This document shows, one piece after another, positions 1 to 9,646 of a stretch of DNA of 64,000 bases. The notes below the pieces were generated by a model. That model searched no databases, was not told the origin of the DNA, and saw only the letters and a list, made by a program, of their open reading frames with translations. The stretch lies in assembly GCA_020633295.1 (NCBI GenBank), contig JACKDW010000017.1, positions 124,001 through 188,000 of the forward strand. Reading direction: 5' to 3'. A program made the position numbers and the translations under genes. The DNA is from Myxococcales bacterium. Lineage in GTDB: Bacteria; Myxococcota_A; Polyangia; Nannocystales; Nannocystaceae. How positions within the stretch are numbered: the first letter of the stretch is position 1; each line of letters opens with the position of its first letter.

Positions 1-1481
1 TTGAACTCGACGAGCACCTCGAGGCGCTGCTGCGCGGTGTCGTAGATGACGTACTCGTTGTCGTCGAACTCCGACTCGTCGTCGTCGACGTTGCTGATCC
101 CGTGGCAGCTGTCGTAGCCGCGCGGCGGCCTCGTGAGGCCGTAGGTGATGTCGCGGTAGCGCTTGATCTTGCCGAGCGCGACGCGGCAGATCGCCATCAT
201 CGAGGTCCCGCGCTTGCCCGGGTAGGTGTAGTTGACGGCCGTGCACGACTCGCTGCCGAAGTAGATGCCGTGCCCGAGCCAGCCCTCGTCGGTCCGCGAG
301 ACGCCCATGCCGACGACGACCTTGGGCAGCAGGATGCCGCGCGAGAGGATGCCGACCCAGTTGCGCAGGCTCGAGCCGTGGAACAGGAGGCGCTCGTTGC
401 TGAGCTTGCGGTACGACTTGTGCTCCGGCGGCCGCTTGAGCGTGTAGAGGTTGACGATCTTGATGCCGCGGCTGAGCTGGTTGTCGAGCACGTGCTTGCT
501 CCAGCGCTTGTACTCCGCGGAGGTCTTCGCCAGCGGCTCGATCGCGCAGCCCAGCGCCGCGTACTGATCGGCGGCGCCGCCGTCGAAGAGCACGTTGTCG
601 TCGCCGCTGACCTGCAGCATGTCGCGCATGAGCTGCAGGGTGTCGTTCTTCTCGGCGAAGGCGGTCTTGGAGCTGATCGTCGCGGCCTCGATGGCGGCGC
701 GGGTGCGGCCGAGGCGGTGCGGGATCAGGGTGTAGAACTCGCCGCTGAGCTCGCGCAGCTTGGCCTTGCGCTTGCGGCTGCGCTTGAGCTCGTCGAGGAT
801 GGCGTCGAGCACGGCCTGCCCCTTGTCGATCTGGCCGTGCGTGAGCACGCCGAGCGGCGTCTCGATGCCGTTGGCGGTGATCGTCGCCTTGACGGTCGAG
901 GTCAGCGCGTTGGTCGCCTCGCTGTAGATGTAGTCGACGAGGGTCGAGAGCGCGGGCGTCAGCGGCTTGCGGGCCGCCTTCTTCGCCGTCTTCTTCGCCG
1001 TCTTCTTCGCCGTCTTCTTCGCCGTCTTCTTCGCCCCCGCCTTCTTCGCCGTCTTCTTCTTCGCGGCCTTCTTGTTGGCGGCGAGCGTCTTGGCGTCGAG
1101 CTCGCCGACGCTCAGGCCGCGCGCCCCCATGGAGCCGATCTTGCTCGCGGCGAGCGAGAGCTCCTTGTAGCCCTTGGCGCGGCTGGTCTTCTTGCGCAGC
1201 AGCTCCTCGTAGCAGGCGTCGGCGGCCGCGTGGCTCGTGAAGTACCGACACTCGCGCTTGCCGGCCTCGGGGTTGGTCTCGAGGTCGTCGGTGCGCCCGT
1301 AGTGCGTGAACACCCGGAACACCTTCTTGGTCTTCGCGCTCGGGCTGTGGAGCTCGAGCGCGTAGTACTTGTTGTTGTTCTTGTTGAGGTCGGTCTTCTG
1401 CAGGACCGCCTTCTTGAGGATGTCGAACTTGCTCGGGAACTTGGGCGCGCTCGGGTCGGTCAGGGCGTAGGCTTTCGGCAT
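1..1481 (-). CDS. Poly(ADP-ribose) polymerase (WGR + PARP regulatory + PARP catalytic), 3' end cut by window
   Basis: The 493 visible codons read as a DNA-damage-type PARP, an enzyme that moves ADP-ribose from NAD+ onto proteins or nucleic acid. Residues about 30-118 form a WGR-like domain (VFTHYGRTDD core). Residues 136-172 are a Lys/Ala/Thr linker with four KKTA units plus variants, resembling a histone H1 tail. Residues about 175-310 match the helical regulatory domain. Residues about 325-493 are the catalytic fold, with the H-Y-E triad at His368 (LFHGSS), Tyr407 (GIYFGS) and Glu476 (NEYVIYD). The window ends a few residues before the expected C-terminus. The ATG at 1481 follows GAGGGA. 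The gene is divergent from the GIDE-like gene. WGR-PARPs are sporadic in bacteria, so transfer is possible. Confidence in the family is high; the substrate is unknown. Confidence 0.93.
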   Translation of the reverse strand, partial: MPKAYALTDPSAPKFPSKFDILKKAVLQKTDLNKNNNKYYALELHSPSAKTKKVFRVFTHYGRTDDLETNPEAGKRECRYFTSHAAADACYEELLRKKTSRAKGYKELSLAASKIGSMGARGLSVGELDAKTLAANKKAAKKKTAKKAGAKKTAKKTAKKTAKKTAKKAARKPLTPALSTLVDYIYSEATNALTSTVKATITANGIETPLGVLTHGQIDKGQAVLDAILDELKRSRKRKAKLRELSGEFYTLIPHRLGRTRAAIEAATISSKTAFAEKNDTLQLMRDMLQVSGDDNVLFDGGAADQYAALGCAIEPLAKTSAEYKRWSKHVLDNQLSRGIKIVNLYTLKRPPEHKSYRKLSNERLLFHGSSLRNWVGILSRGILLPKVVVGMGVSRTDEGWLGHGIYFGSESCTAVNYTYPGKRGTSMMAICRVALGKIKRYRDITYGLTRPPRGYDSCHGISNVDDDESEFDDNEYVIYDTAQQRLEVLVEF

Positions 1482-1569
1482 CTCGTCCCTCGTCGTGGGG
1501 TCGACGATATCGCACGATCGCCGCGGGCGAGCGCGAGACCGCGCCTCGCGGCGCGGGCGTCCGCGCGAC

Positions 1570-1575
1570 TATCAT
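1570..1575 (+). promoter_or_regulatory. -10-like hexamer TATCAT, leaderless position
   Basis: TATCAT ends 6 nt before the GTG of the following gene, so transcription would begin at or within the start codon. No -35 is claimed. Confidence 0.45.
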
Positions 1576-1581
1576 CGCGAC

Positions 1582-2112
1582 GTGAGCCTGCTGTCGGAGC
1601 TGCTCGACCGCCTGTGGCCGCGATACCACGAGCACGGCGCGATCGCGTCGGCGCGCGCCGGTCGGGTCGTGATCACGGGCGTCATCGAGTCGCTCGAGGA
1701 CGGGGACGCGCTGGCGTGCCCGCTCTCCGGTGAGCTGGCGGTGGTCGTGCACTACGTCGCGCGCACGCGCGGGATGTCGTCGCGGGCCTACGGGATCGCC
1801 GGCGACGCGCTCGACATCGTGCGACGCGCCCACGAGGGCCGCGACTTCCTGCTGCGCGACAGCTCGGGCGCGGCGCTGATCCTCGTCGACGCCGGCGAGG
1901 ACGTGCTGCGGCTCCACGACACGCTGTTCGAGCAGCACGGGCTCTCGCTCGAGCCCGACACCGAGCTCGTGCGACCCGGCGAGCGCGTGCGCGTGCGCGG
2001 CGTCGTCACGCAGCGCGTCTCCGCGGGGAGCCCCCACCGCCAGAGCCCGTTCACGCTGGTCGTGCGGGCCCACGAGATCACGCGCGCCGACGCGAGCCCG
2101 CGCGGCTCGTGA
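1582..2112 (+). CDS. GIDE/MULAN-like domain protein (paralogue 1)
   Basis: This 176-residue protein has a short amphipathic N-terminus (VSLLSELLDRLWPRY) and then one domain that resembles the GIDE/BAM domain of the E3-ligase MULAN family. It has the pattern G-V-I-E-S, CPLSGELAVV, FLLRDSSGAALI, and a closing GERVRVRGVV strand. There is no RING finger, so ubiquitin ligase activity is not implied. It is collinear with the protein at 13150-13668, and the shared N-terminus of the two supports the GTG start. A potential -10 lies 6 nt upstream. It is transcribed divergently from the PARP gene with about 100 bp between them. The function is unknown; the family link is by pattern only. Confidence 0.7.
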   Translation: MSLLSELLDRLWPRYHEHGAIASARAGRVVITGVIESLEDGDALACPLSGELAVVVHYVARTRGMSSRAYGIAGDALDIVRRAHEGRDFLLRDSSGAALILVDAGEDVLRLHDTLFEQHGLSLEPDTELVRPGERVRVRGVVTQRVSAGSPHRQSPFTLVVRAHEITRADASPRGS

Positions 2113-2186
2113 CGCGAGCCGCGTCGCGGGTCACGGCGGGCGCCGGCCCACGGACCGCGACTTAATTCGCGCGCCGTGCATAAAAC

Positions 2187-2202
2187 ATGTCCATAAAGAC
2201 AT
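2187..2202. repeat. 16-bp palindrome ATGTC-N6-GACAT
   Basis: A perfect inverted repeat (5-bp arms, 6-bp centre) lies in an AT-rich pocket immediately upstream of a TATAAC hexamer and 58 bp before the oxidase start. The location would suit an operator. Similar palindromes recur in the window. Confidence 0.5.
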
Positions 2203-2203
2203 C

Positions 2204-2209
2204 TATAAC
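2204..2209 (+). promoter_or_regulatory. -10-like TATAAC for the multicopper oxidase
   Basis: TATAAC sits in the only AT-rich stretch before the oxidase gene, directly after the ATGTC-N6-GACAT palindrome. A -35 is not clear. Confidence 0.4.
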
Positions 2210-2260
2210 GTGGGCGCGAGCGCGCCGACGACCGCGCGGACCCGCGGAAGGACGAGACCC

Positions 2261-4101
<1,841 letters not shown>

Positions 4102-4108
<7 letters not shown>

Positions 4109-5292
4109 GCCCGGCGCGCGCCCGCGCGCGGCCTCGCGCCGCGCCGGCGGCGTGCCCGTCCTGTGCCCGCGCACGCGCTGACGCGCGCGGGCTGACGCGT
4201 GCTCGCGCGCGCGCGCGACGGCCGGCGGCGGTGCGTCGCGGACGAGCGCCCGCGTGTCGCCGCGCAGGGCGATGTCCACACGCGCGGGGGTGAGTCGTCG
4301 ACGAACTGAAACAGCATCGCGTTGGGAAAGCCGACGCCGTTCCAGCCCTCGCCGAGGATGTAGCGACGCGCCAGCCAGCCGATGCTGTATGGATCGCCCT
4401 CGTCGGGCTCGTCGTAGAACGCCTCGCAGGGCTGGGGGGCGCTGGCGTTGTCCCAGGTGATGCTCCAGTTAAAGCCGCTGGGCCACGTCACTGACTTTGG
4501 GGTCAGGCGGTGCTCCCACAGCAGGTCCTTCGCGTCGTCCGTGTCGCCGCCGCCGGGGATCAGGCTGGCGATGTCGACGTTGAGCTGGGTCGCGAAGTGC
4601 GTCTCGGCGGGCAGGTCGAAGTCGAAGACGTACAGGCGCACTGGCACGTCGACGGCGCCGATCCCCGCGCCGCTGAGCGAGAGCGTGGTCTCGTGCTCGC
4701 CGGCGGGCGCGTCGGGCGGGACGTAGACGGTGAGCCAGATCGCCACCGGCTGCGCGTCGCTGAGCGCGACGGCGCCGCCGCTGGGGAGCGGACTCAAGCC
4801 CTCGACCCAGCCCTGATCGTAGCCGGCGACGTCGAGCTCGACGCGCTGCCCGACCCCGAGCGTCGGGAACGGCGCGAGCGCGACGTCGAGCTCGCCGGCG
4901 GCGGGACCGACGATCAGCTGCGTCGGCTCAAACTCGCCCCGCGCCGCGCTGAGGTGGAGGCCGTCGCCGATGGACTCAGGCGCGCGATCGCTGCTCTGGA
5001 GCTTGCGCGTGACCGGCGTCGTCCACAGCGGCACGCCGTCGGGGCTCTGCTCGAGCGTATAGGTGAACGCGCCGGGATCGAGCGGGACGGGCTCGGTCCC
5101 GTCCGTGCCGCCGCTGGTCTGGCCGCTGTCGGTTCCGCCGCTCTCGCTCCCACCGCTCTCGCTCCCACCGCTCTCGGTTCCGCCGCTCTCGGTCGCGCTC
5201 GCGGTGCCCTCGGTCGCCGCGTCGTCGCCCCCGCAGGCAGCGACCGACATGATCAACATCAGCGCAAACGCGGACCGCAGGCCACGCACCAC
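4102..5292 (-). pseudogene. Truncated lipoprotein with DUF4091-type N-terminal region
   Basis: The reading frame begins with a signal peptide and lipobox (MSVAAC), then a Ser/Gly/Thr/Glu linker. A beta-rich domain of about 230 residues follows, of the kind that precedes DUF4091/glycosidase-like regions (YVPPDAPAGEH, VFDFDLPAETHF). Coding character stops near 4290, after MLFQFVDDSPP. The last 60 or so residues are Arg/Ala-rich, come from GC repeat-like DNA and overlap the oxidase stop codon. Complete family members are usually much longer. The GTG at 5292 has GGGGGGAG 6 nt upstream; an in-frame GTG at 5328 is an alternative, with TACGCT 6 nt before it. A deletion or frameshift is inferred. Confidence 0.55.
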
Positions 5293-5524
5293 GTCGCGCT
5301 CCCCCCGTACACCACACCACACCACCACGGCGAGAGCGTATCACGCTCGCGCGCTCGCGGGCGTGTGCTCTCGGTCGCGCGTCACCCGGGGGCGCGCCCG
5401 GTCGTCGCTTCGGGCATACTCCGATCGCGCACCGGGCGGCCGGCACACCCGCGTCCGACCGCCGCGCGCTGACTCGCGCCGCGATCGTCCCGGCGCGCCA
5501 CTCCACCCATCAGTCGCTCGAGAC

Positions 5525-6208
5525 ATGTTTCCGATTGAGCTCATCGACGAGTCGCTGCGCGCTCGCTCTCGCCACCAACGCCGACTGCTGCTCACCTGCG
5601 CGGACGCCCTCGCGGCGGTCCAGCAGTTCGCGCGCGAGGGCTGGGCGCCGTACAAGGTCGCGCGTCGCCTCGAGCGCGGCCACGAGATCAACGACCACGG
5701 GCGCGAGCGCACGACCTGGTCGCGCGGCGAGTCCTACGAGGAGTTCGCGGCGCGCTGCGTGAGCGCGGCGACGGCCACGATCGAGGCGTGGCGCGACGAG
5801 CACCCCGAGGGCGCGCCGCTGGTCGAGCTCGACGCGTGGCCGCCCGACGACCACGAGGCGCGCACCAACACGCTGCTCGAGAGCTACTTCCCGGAGGGCG
5901 CGGAGGCGCTGCTGATCGACCCAGACACCAAGAGCGTGCCGCTGGTCGCCGCGCGCGTGCGCGTGCCGACGGCCGCGCTGGCCGAGGATCAGAAGGTCTA
6001 TATCTACGACATCGTCGCCGGCGCCGTGGAGCACGTGCGCGTCGTCGGCCGGCTCGAGCGCAGCTGCTTCCGCGAGCTCGCGGCGTCGCACGACCTCGAC
6101 TGGTTCCGCCCGCAGGTGGTCTACGAGCCGGCGCTGATCCGCATGCTCCACGGGCACCGCCTCGATCGCCAGCTGCTGCTCGGGCACTTCTGGCCGATGC
6201 CGTCGTAG
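5525..6208 (+). CDS. Hypothetical protein, 227 aa
   Basis: I do not recognise this protein. It is soluble and charged, without signal peptide, membrane segment or cysteine motif. The N-terminal half is helical (RRLLLTCADALAAVQQF) and the C-terminal half mixes strands and helices, with Trp/Tyr-rich patches (DWFRPQVVY). Codon use matches the neighbours. The ATG at 5525 has no good Shine-Dalgarno. It is co-directional with, and 56 bp upstream of, another unknown gene. Confidence 0.75.
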   Translation: MFPIELIDESLRARSRHQRRLLLTCADALAAVQQFAREGWAPYKVARRLERGHEINDHGRERTTWSRGESYEEFAARCVSAATATIEAWRDEHPEGAPLVELDAWPPDDHEARTNTLLESYFPEGAEALLIDPDTKSVPLVAARVRVPTAALAEDQKVYIYDIVAGAVEHVRVVGRLERSCFRELAASHDLDWFRPQVVYEPALIRMLHGHRLDRQLLLGHFWPMPS

Positions 6209-6264
6209 GCGAGCGCGGCGGGCGTGCGCGTGGCACAATCCGCCGCGCCGGAGAGCACGACGCC

Positions 6265-7401
6265 ATGGCACGACGCGACCCCGAGAAGCGAGAGCGCAAG
6301 CGCAACGGCGCCGCGCGACACGACCCCGAGTGGAGCCCGCCGGACTGGACCGAGCCGCTGCGTACGCGTCGCTTCGGCGCGCGCGCGGGCGGCCTGCGCC
6401 CGCTCGAGGGCGACGAGATCGCGGAGCGGGTGCGGCGGCTGAATCCGCACCGCGTGTTCGCCCACCTGCCGCCCGAGAAGCGCGCGCTCGCGGGTGAGCT
6501 GGTGCGCGGCGCCTGGCCGATCGCGGTCGGCCCCGCGCGCGTGATCCCGGACGGCAGACCGACGCAGCCGACGCTGTGGGCGGGCGAGGAGGAGGACGCG
6601 CTGTTCCTGGCGCTCGCCGATGATCACGAGCCGCAGCTGTGGATCCCGGTGAAGCCGTCGCCCGAGGCGATCGCGAGCGCGCTCGAGCGGTACCGCCCCG
6701 GACGCGCGCGCGACGAGGGCGCGCCGTCGAGGCGCCTGCGCCTGCTGCTGGGCCTCGCCGACGATCTGGCGCCGATCGAGAATCACTACGTGCACTCGCC
6801 GTACACGCCGACCTACCCGCTGGTGCAGGGGACGGCCGCGCAGAGCCCAGGGCGCGAGAACGGACAGCTCACGAGCGCGTTCCTCGGCGGGTTCTCGGGC
6901 GCCGTGCTGACGATCGACTGGGTGGCCGTGGACCTCGTGCGGGGCTGCGGCCCCGTGGTCGGCACGATCACGTACACGCCGCAGGAGGACGCGGCGGTGG
7001 TGCGCGCGTTCAACAAGCACCACCGGTGCGGCCTCCCGCTCGATCTGCCGGTCGACGCGCTCGGGATGCTCGAGATGTTCCCGTGGCACCTGTCGGAGGA
7101 CGACCTGGTCGCGCAGCTCGAGACGATCGCCGACGACGACCTGTCGATGGCCGTGGTCACGCTGTTCACGCTGGCGGCCTTCGACTTCGGCGCGCGCGCG
7201 ACGACGCTCGGCGCGTTCGTCTCGCACCCGAAGCCGCTCGTGCTCACCGCGCTCGCGCACGTCGCCGGGATGATCGAGGTGCCCGGGCTGGCGGAGCGCA
7301 TCCTCGCGGCCGCGGGGAGCGCGGCGCGTCGCGCCGAGCTGGCGGCCGCGCTCGCGGGCGACGACGAGGGCGAGGGCGAGGGCGAACGCGGCGACGGCTG
7401 A
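6265..7401 (+). CDS. Hypothetical protein, 378 aa
   Basis: I do not recognise this protein. The first 20 residues are very basic (ARRDPEKRERKRNG). A compact alpha/beta domain follows, with the conserved-looking stretch ENHYVHSPYTPTYPL and a hydrophobic segment (FLGGFSGAVLTIDWVAVDLV). A helical C-terminus ends in an acidic Asp/Glu/Gly tail. There is no signal peptide. GGAGAG lies 9 nt before the ATG. It may form an operon with the preceding unknown gene. Confidence 0.75.
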   Translation: MARRDPEKRERKRNGAARHDPEWSPPDWTEPLRTRRFGARAGGLRPLEGDEIAERVRRLNPHRVFAHLPPEKRALAGELVRGAWPIAVGPARVIPDGRPTQPTLWAGEEEDALFLALADDHEPQLWIPVKPSPEAIASALERYRPGRARDEGAPSRRLRLLLGLADDLAPIENHYVHSPYTPTYPLVQGTAAQSPGRENGQLTSAFLGGFSGAVLTIDWVAVDLVRGCGPVVGTITYTPQEDAAVVRAFNKHHRCGLPLDLPVDALGMLEMFPWHLSEDDLVAQLETIADDDLSMAVVTLFTLAAFDFGARATTLGAFVSHPKPLVLTALAHVAGMIEVPGLAERILAAAGSAARRAELAAALAGDDEGEGEGERGDG

Positions 7402-7446
7402 CGACGCGGGCACATCCGCCGACGAGCTCGCCAGCCAGGCGCGCGG

Positions 7447-7452
7447 TACACT
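7447..7452 (+). promoter_or_regulatory. -10-like TACACT, leaderless position
   Basis: TACACT ends 6 nt before the ATG at 7459, so a transcript would begin at or next to the start codon. Confidence 0.45.
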
Positions 7453-7458
7453 TCAGCC

Positions 7459-7800
7459 ATGCTGACGCGCTCGCTCCTCGCGCTCGCGCTCGCGGCTGCG
7501 CTCTGCAGCGCCTGCGCCGACGGTCCTGACGATGACTCATCCCAGTGCGGCTCGGGGACCTGCACGCCCACCGAGAACCCCGGCGACAGTCAGCACTCGG
7601 GCACGGTCACGGGGTACCCGACCACGAGCGAGGGCGCGGGGACGGAGGGGTCCACGGGTCCGATGACCGACGCGACGACGGCGTCGAGCACAGGCCCGGA
7701 GACCGACTCGGAGACAGAGACCGACTCGGAGACGGAGACGGAGACCGACGCCGAGAGCGACTCGGGTTCGACGACGAGCGACGGCACCACGGGCCCGTAG
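7459..7800 (+). CDS. Small Ser/Thr/Glu-rich lipoprotein
   Basis: This 113-residue protein consists of a signal peptide with a Cys lipobox (LCSAC) followed almost entirely by low-complexity Gly/Ser/Thr/Asp/Glu sequence, including a Ser-Glu-Thr/Asp-Ser-Glu repeat. No folded domain is visible. Similar linkers open the other lipoproteins in this window, so this could be a stand-alone surface decoration or the remnant of a longer protein. It converges on the asparaginase gene. Confidence 0.65.
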   Translation: MLTRSLLALALAAALCSACADGPDDDSSQCGSGTCTPTENPGDSQHSGTVTGYPTTSEGAGTEGSTGPMTDATTASSTGPETDSETETDSETETETDAESDSGSTTSDGTTGP

Positions 7801-7823
7801 GTCGCGTCGCGCTCACGCCGAGG

Positions 7824-9314
7824 CTACGCGTCGGCGTCCGTCCCGGCGGCGCCGCGCAGGCGCGCGATGACGCGCGCGTGCCCGCCCCGGAGCGCGTCGT
7901 CGAGGGGGGTGTGATCCCAGCGATCGCGCGTGTCCGGAGATGCCCCAACAGACAGGAGGTAGTCGACCAGCTCGACGTGGCCCTCAGCGGCGGCGAGGTG
8001 CAGCGCGGTGCGTCGATCGTAGTCGCCGGCGTTGGGGTCCGCGCCGCCGTCGATAATCCGCCGCAGGCCGGCGAGGTCGCCGAGCCGCGCGGCCGAGCAC
8101 ATCAGCACGGGGTAGAGCGCGCCGGCGATCGCCGCCCGGCCATCAGGGTCCGAGGTCGACAGCGTCTCGGCGACGGAGCGCACGAAGGCCTTCTCGCGGA
8201 AGCTGAAGCGACGACGCGGCTCGCGGCCGGTGAGCTCGCCGCGCAGGTCTCGCCCGACGAGGCGGCGGACCTCCTCCGGCGCGCGATCGCTGGAGAACAG
8301 GAAGGCGAGCTTGGTGAGCGCGGCCTCGGTCGTCATGTCGGCGCCGCCGACGACCCCGGCGTCGAGCAGCGCGGCGCCGCCGGAGTACTGGGCCTCGACG
8401 TGGCCGCGATCGCACTGGGTCGTGTTGACGATCACGACGCCGCGATCGCTCGCGCGCCGCAGCGCGGCGAGGAACTCGGGGCGGTTGTCGGGCGCGTTGC
8501 CGGAGCCGAAGGTCTCGAGCACGACGCCCTGCAGCGGCGGCGCGAGGAAATTCTCGAGCACGTGCTGGGGGAAGCCGGGGAACAGGCGCAGCACCGCGAC
8601 GTTGGAGCAGGTGATCGGGACCACGCGCAGGCGCTCGCCGGTCGGCGCGAGCACGTGCTCCCAGCGCACGTCGATGTCGATGCCGACGCGCGCGAGCGCG
8701 GGGAAGTTGGCCGACGAGAACGCCGAGAGGCCGTCGGCGTCGGTCTTGCGCGTCCGGTTGCCGCGGTACAGGCGGCTGCGGAAGTACAGCCCGACCTCGG
8801 GGATGTCGTAGTGACCCGCGAGGATCAGCGCGTCGAGGAGGTTGTCGACCCCGTCGTTGCGGACCTCGCTGACGGGGATCTGCGCGCCCGTGATGATCAC
8901 GGTCTTGTCGAGGTTCTCGAGCATGAACGAGAGCGCCGACGCCGTGTAGGCCATGGTGTCGGTGCCGTGCAGGACGATGAACGCGTCGTGCTCGTCGTAG
9001 TGACGCTCGATGTCGCGGGCGATCTGCACCCAGTCGTGCATGCCCATGTTCGAGGAGTCGAGCAGCGGGTCGTACTCCTTGATCTCGTAGCGGATCCGCT
9101 GACCGTGTCGCGACGCGGGCGTGAAGCCGGGCGGCATGGTCGGGTCCTGGAACGCGGGGTGACTGCGGATCGTCCAGGCGAGCAGGCCGGGCTCGGGCAC
9201 GTAGCCGCGCGGGCCGTGCCGCATGCCGATGGTCCCGCCGGTGTAGATGATGAGCACCGAGCGCTGCTTGCCGGTCGTCACCCGCGGCTCGGTCGTGAGG
9301 ATCGTGCCCGCCAC
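7824..9314 (-). CDS. Type I L-asparaginase fused to C-terminal ankyrin repeats
   Basis: This cytoplasmic enzyme of 496 residues should hydrolyse L-asparagine to aspartate and ammonia. Residues about 18-370 are the asparaginase, with catalytic Thr28 in YTGGTIG and the Thr118-Asp119 pair in HGTDTM. Residues about 415-496 hold ankyrin repeats (DRRTALHLAAAEGHVELVDYLL and flanks). The same order, asparaginase then ankyrins, occurs in animal ASPG-type enzymes. There is no signal peptide, which fits the low-affinity cytosolic type. The GTG at 9314 is supported by TATGAA ending 6 nt upstream. The ankyrin partner is unknown. Confidence 0.93.
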   Translation of the reverse strand: MAGTILTTEPRVTTGKQRSVLIIYTGGTIGMRHGPRGYVPEPGLLAWTIRSHPAFQDPTMPPGFTPASRHGQRIRYEIKEYDPLLDSSNMGMHDWVQIARDIERHYDEHDAFIVLHGTDTMAYTASALSFMLENLDKTVIITGAQIPVSEVRNDGVDNLLDALILAGHYDIPEVGLYFRSRLYRGNRTRKTDADGLSAFSSANFPALARVGIDIDVRWEHVLAPTGERLRVVPITCSNVAVLRLFPGFPQHVLENFLAPPLQGVVLETFGSGNAPDNRPEFLAALRRASDRGVVIVNTTQCDRGHVEAQYSGGAALLDAGVVGGADMTTEAALTKLAFLFSSDRAPEEVRRLVGRDLRGELTGREPRRRFSFREKAFVRSVAETLSTSDPDGRAAIAGALYPVLMCSAARLGDLAGLRRIIDGGADPNAGDYDRRTALHLAAAEGHVELVDYLLSVGASPDTRDRWDHTPLDDALRGGHARVIARLRGAAGTDADA

Positions 9315-9320
9315 GCGATC

Positions 9321-9326
9321 TTCATA
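9321..9326 (-). promoter_or_regulatory. -10-like TATGAA, leaderless position
   Basis: On the minus strand TATGAA, preceded by GG, ends 6 nt before the GTG of the asparaginase gene. Confidence 0.35.
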
Positions 9327-9386
9327 CCCGGGCCTGGCGGCGATCTCACCTCGGCGCAGGGAGCGCCCACCTCCGCGCGAACCAAC

Positions 9387-9410
9387 AAAAATGGCCCCAG
9401 AGGGGCCATT
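9387..9410 (-). terminator. Rho-independent terminator after tRNA-Lys
   Basis: On the minus strand a 9-bp stem (AATGGCCCC with GGGGCCATT, 3-nt loop) runs into TTTTT. It lies 25 nt past the tRNA 3' end. Confidence 0.85.
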
Positions 9411-9434
9411 CTGCCATTCGCGGCTGTCTCAAGA

Positions 9435-9507
9435 TGAGCCCGGTAGGAATCGAACCTACAACCCAGGGATTAAGAGTCCCTTGCTCTGCCAATTGAGCTA
9501 CGGGCCC
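9435..9507 (-). tRNA. tRNA-Lys (CTT)
   Basis: The 73-nt cloverleaf has acceptor arm GGGCCCG pairing with CGGGCTC (one G-U), a D arm with AGCTCAATTGGCAGAGC, anticodon loop CTCTTAA giving CTT, and T arm GTAGGTTCGATTCCTAC. The discriminator is A. CCA is not encoded. A promoter lies just upstream and a hairpin terminator downstream, so it is a single-gene unit. Confidence 0.97.
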
Positions 9508-9519
9508 GCGGAGGGTGGT

Positions 9520-9547
9520 GTTCTACACGATCCGTCTGAAATGAAAA
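9520..9547 (-). promoter_or_regulatory. Promoter of tRNA-Lys
   Basis: On the minus strand TTTTCA and TAGAAC are separated by 16 bp. The predicted start is a few nt before the mature tRNA 5' end. The match to consensus is moderate. Confidence 0.5.
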
Positions 9548-9646
9548 GGCCTCTGCAGGAAAAAACCGGAAAAAAGCGACCGCGCTCGACGAGAGAAAAG
9601 TCGAGCGGGCCGGGCCTGCGGCAAATCCTCCGGCGTCGATCCGAGG

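Noticed and set aside
102..1733. Long plus-strand ORF of 543 codons opposite the PARP gene
   Set aside because: It is a shadow of the minus-strand PARP: Arg/Leu/Val-rich with no motif, while the PARP strand has a complete domain set.
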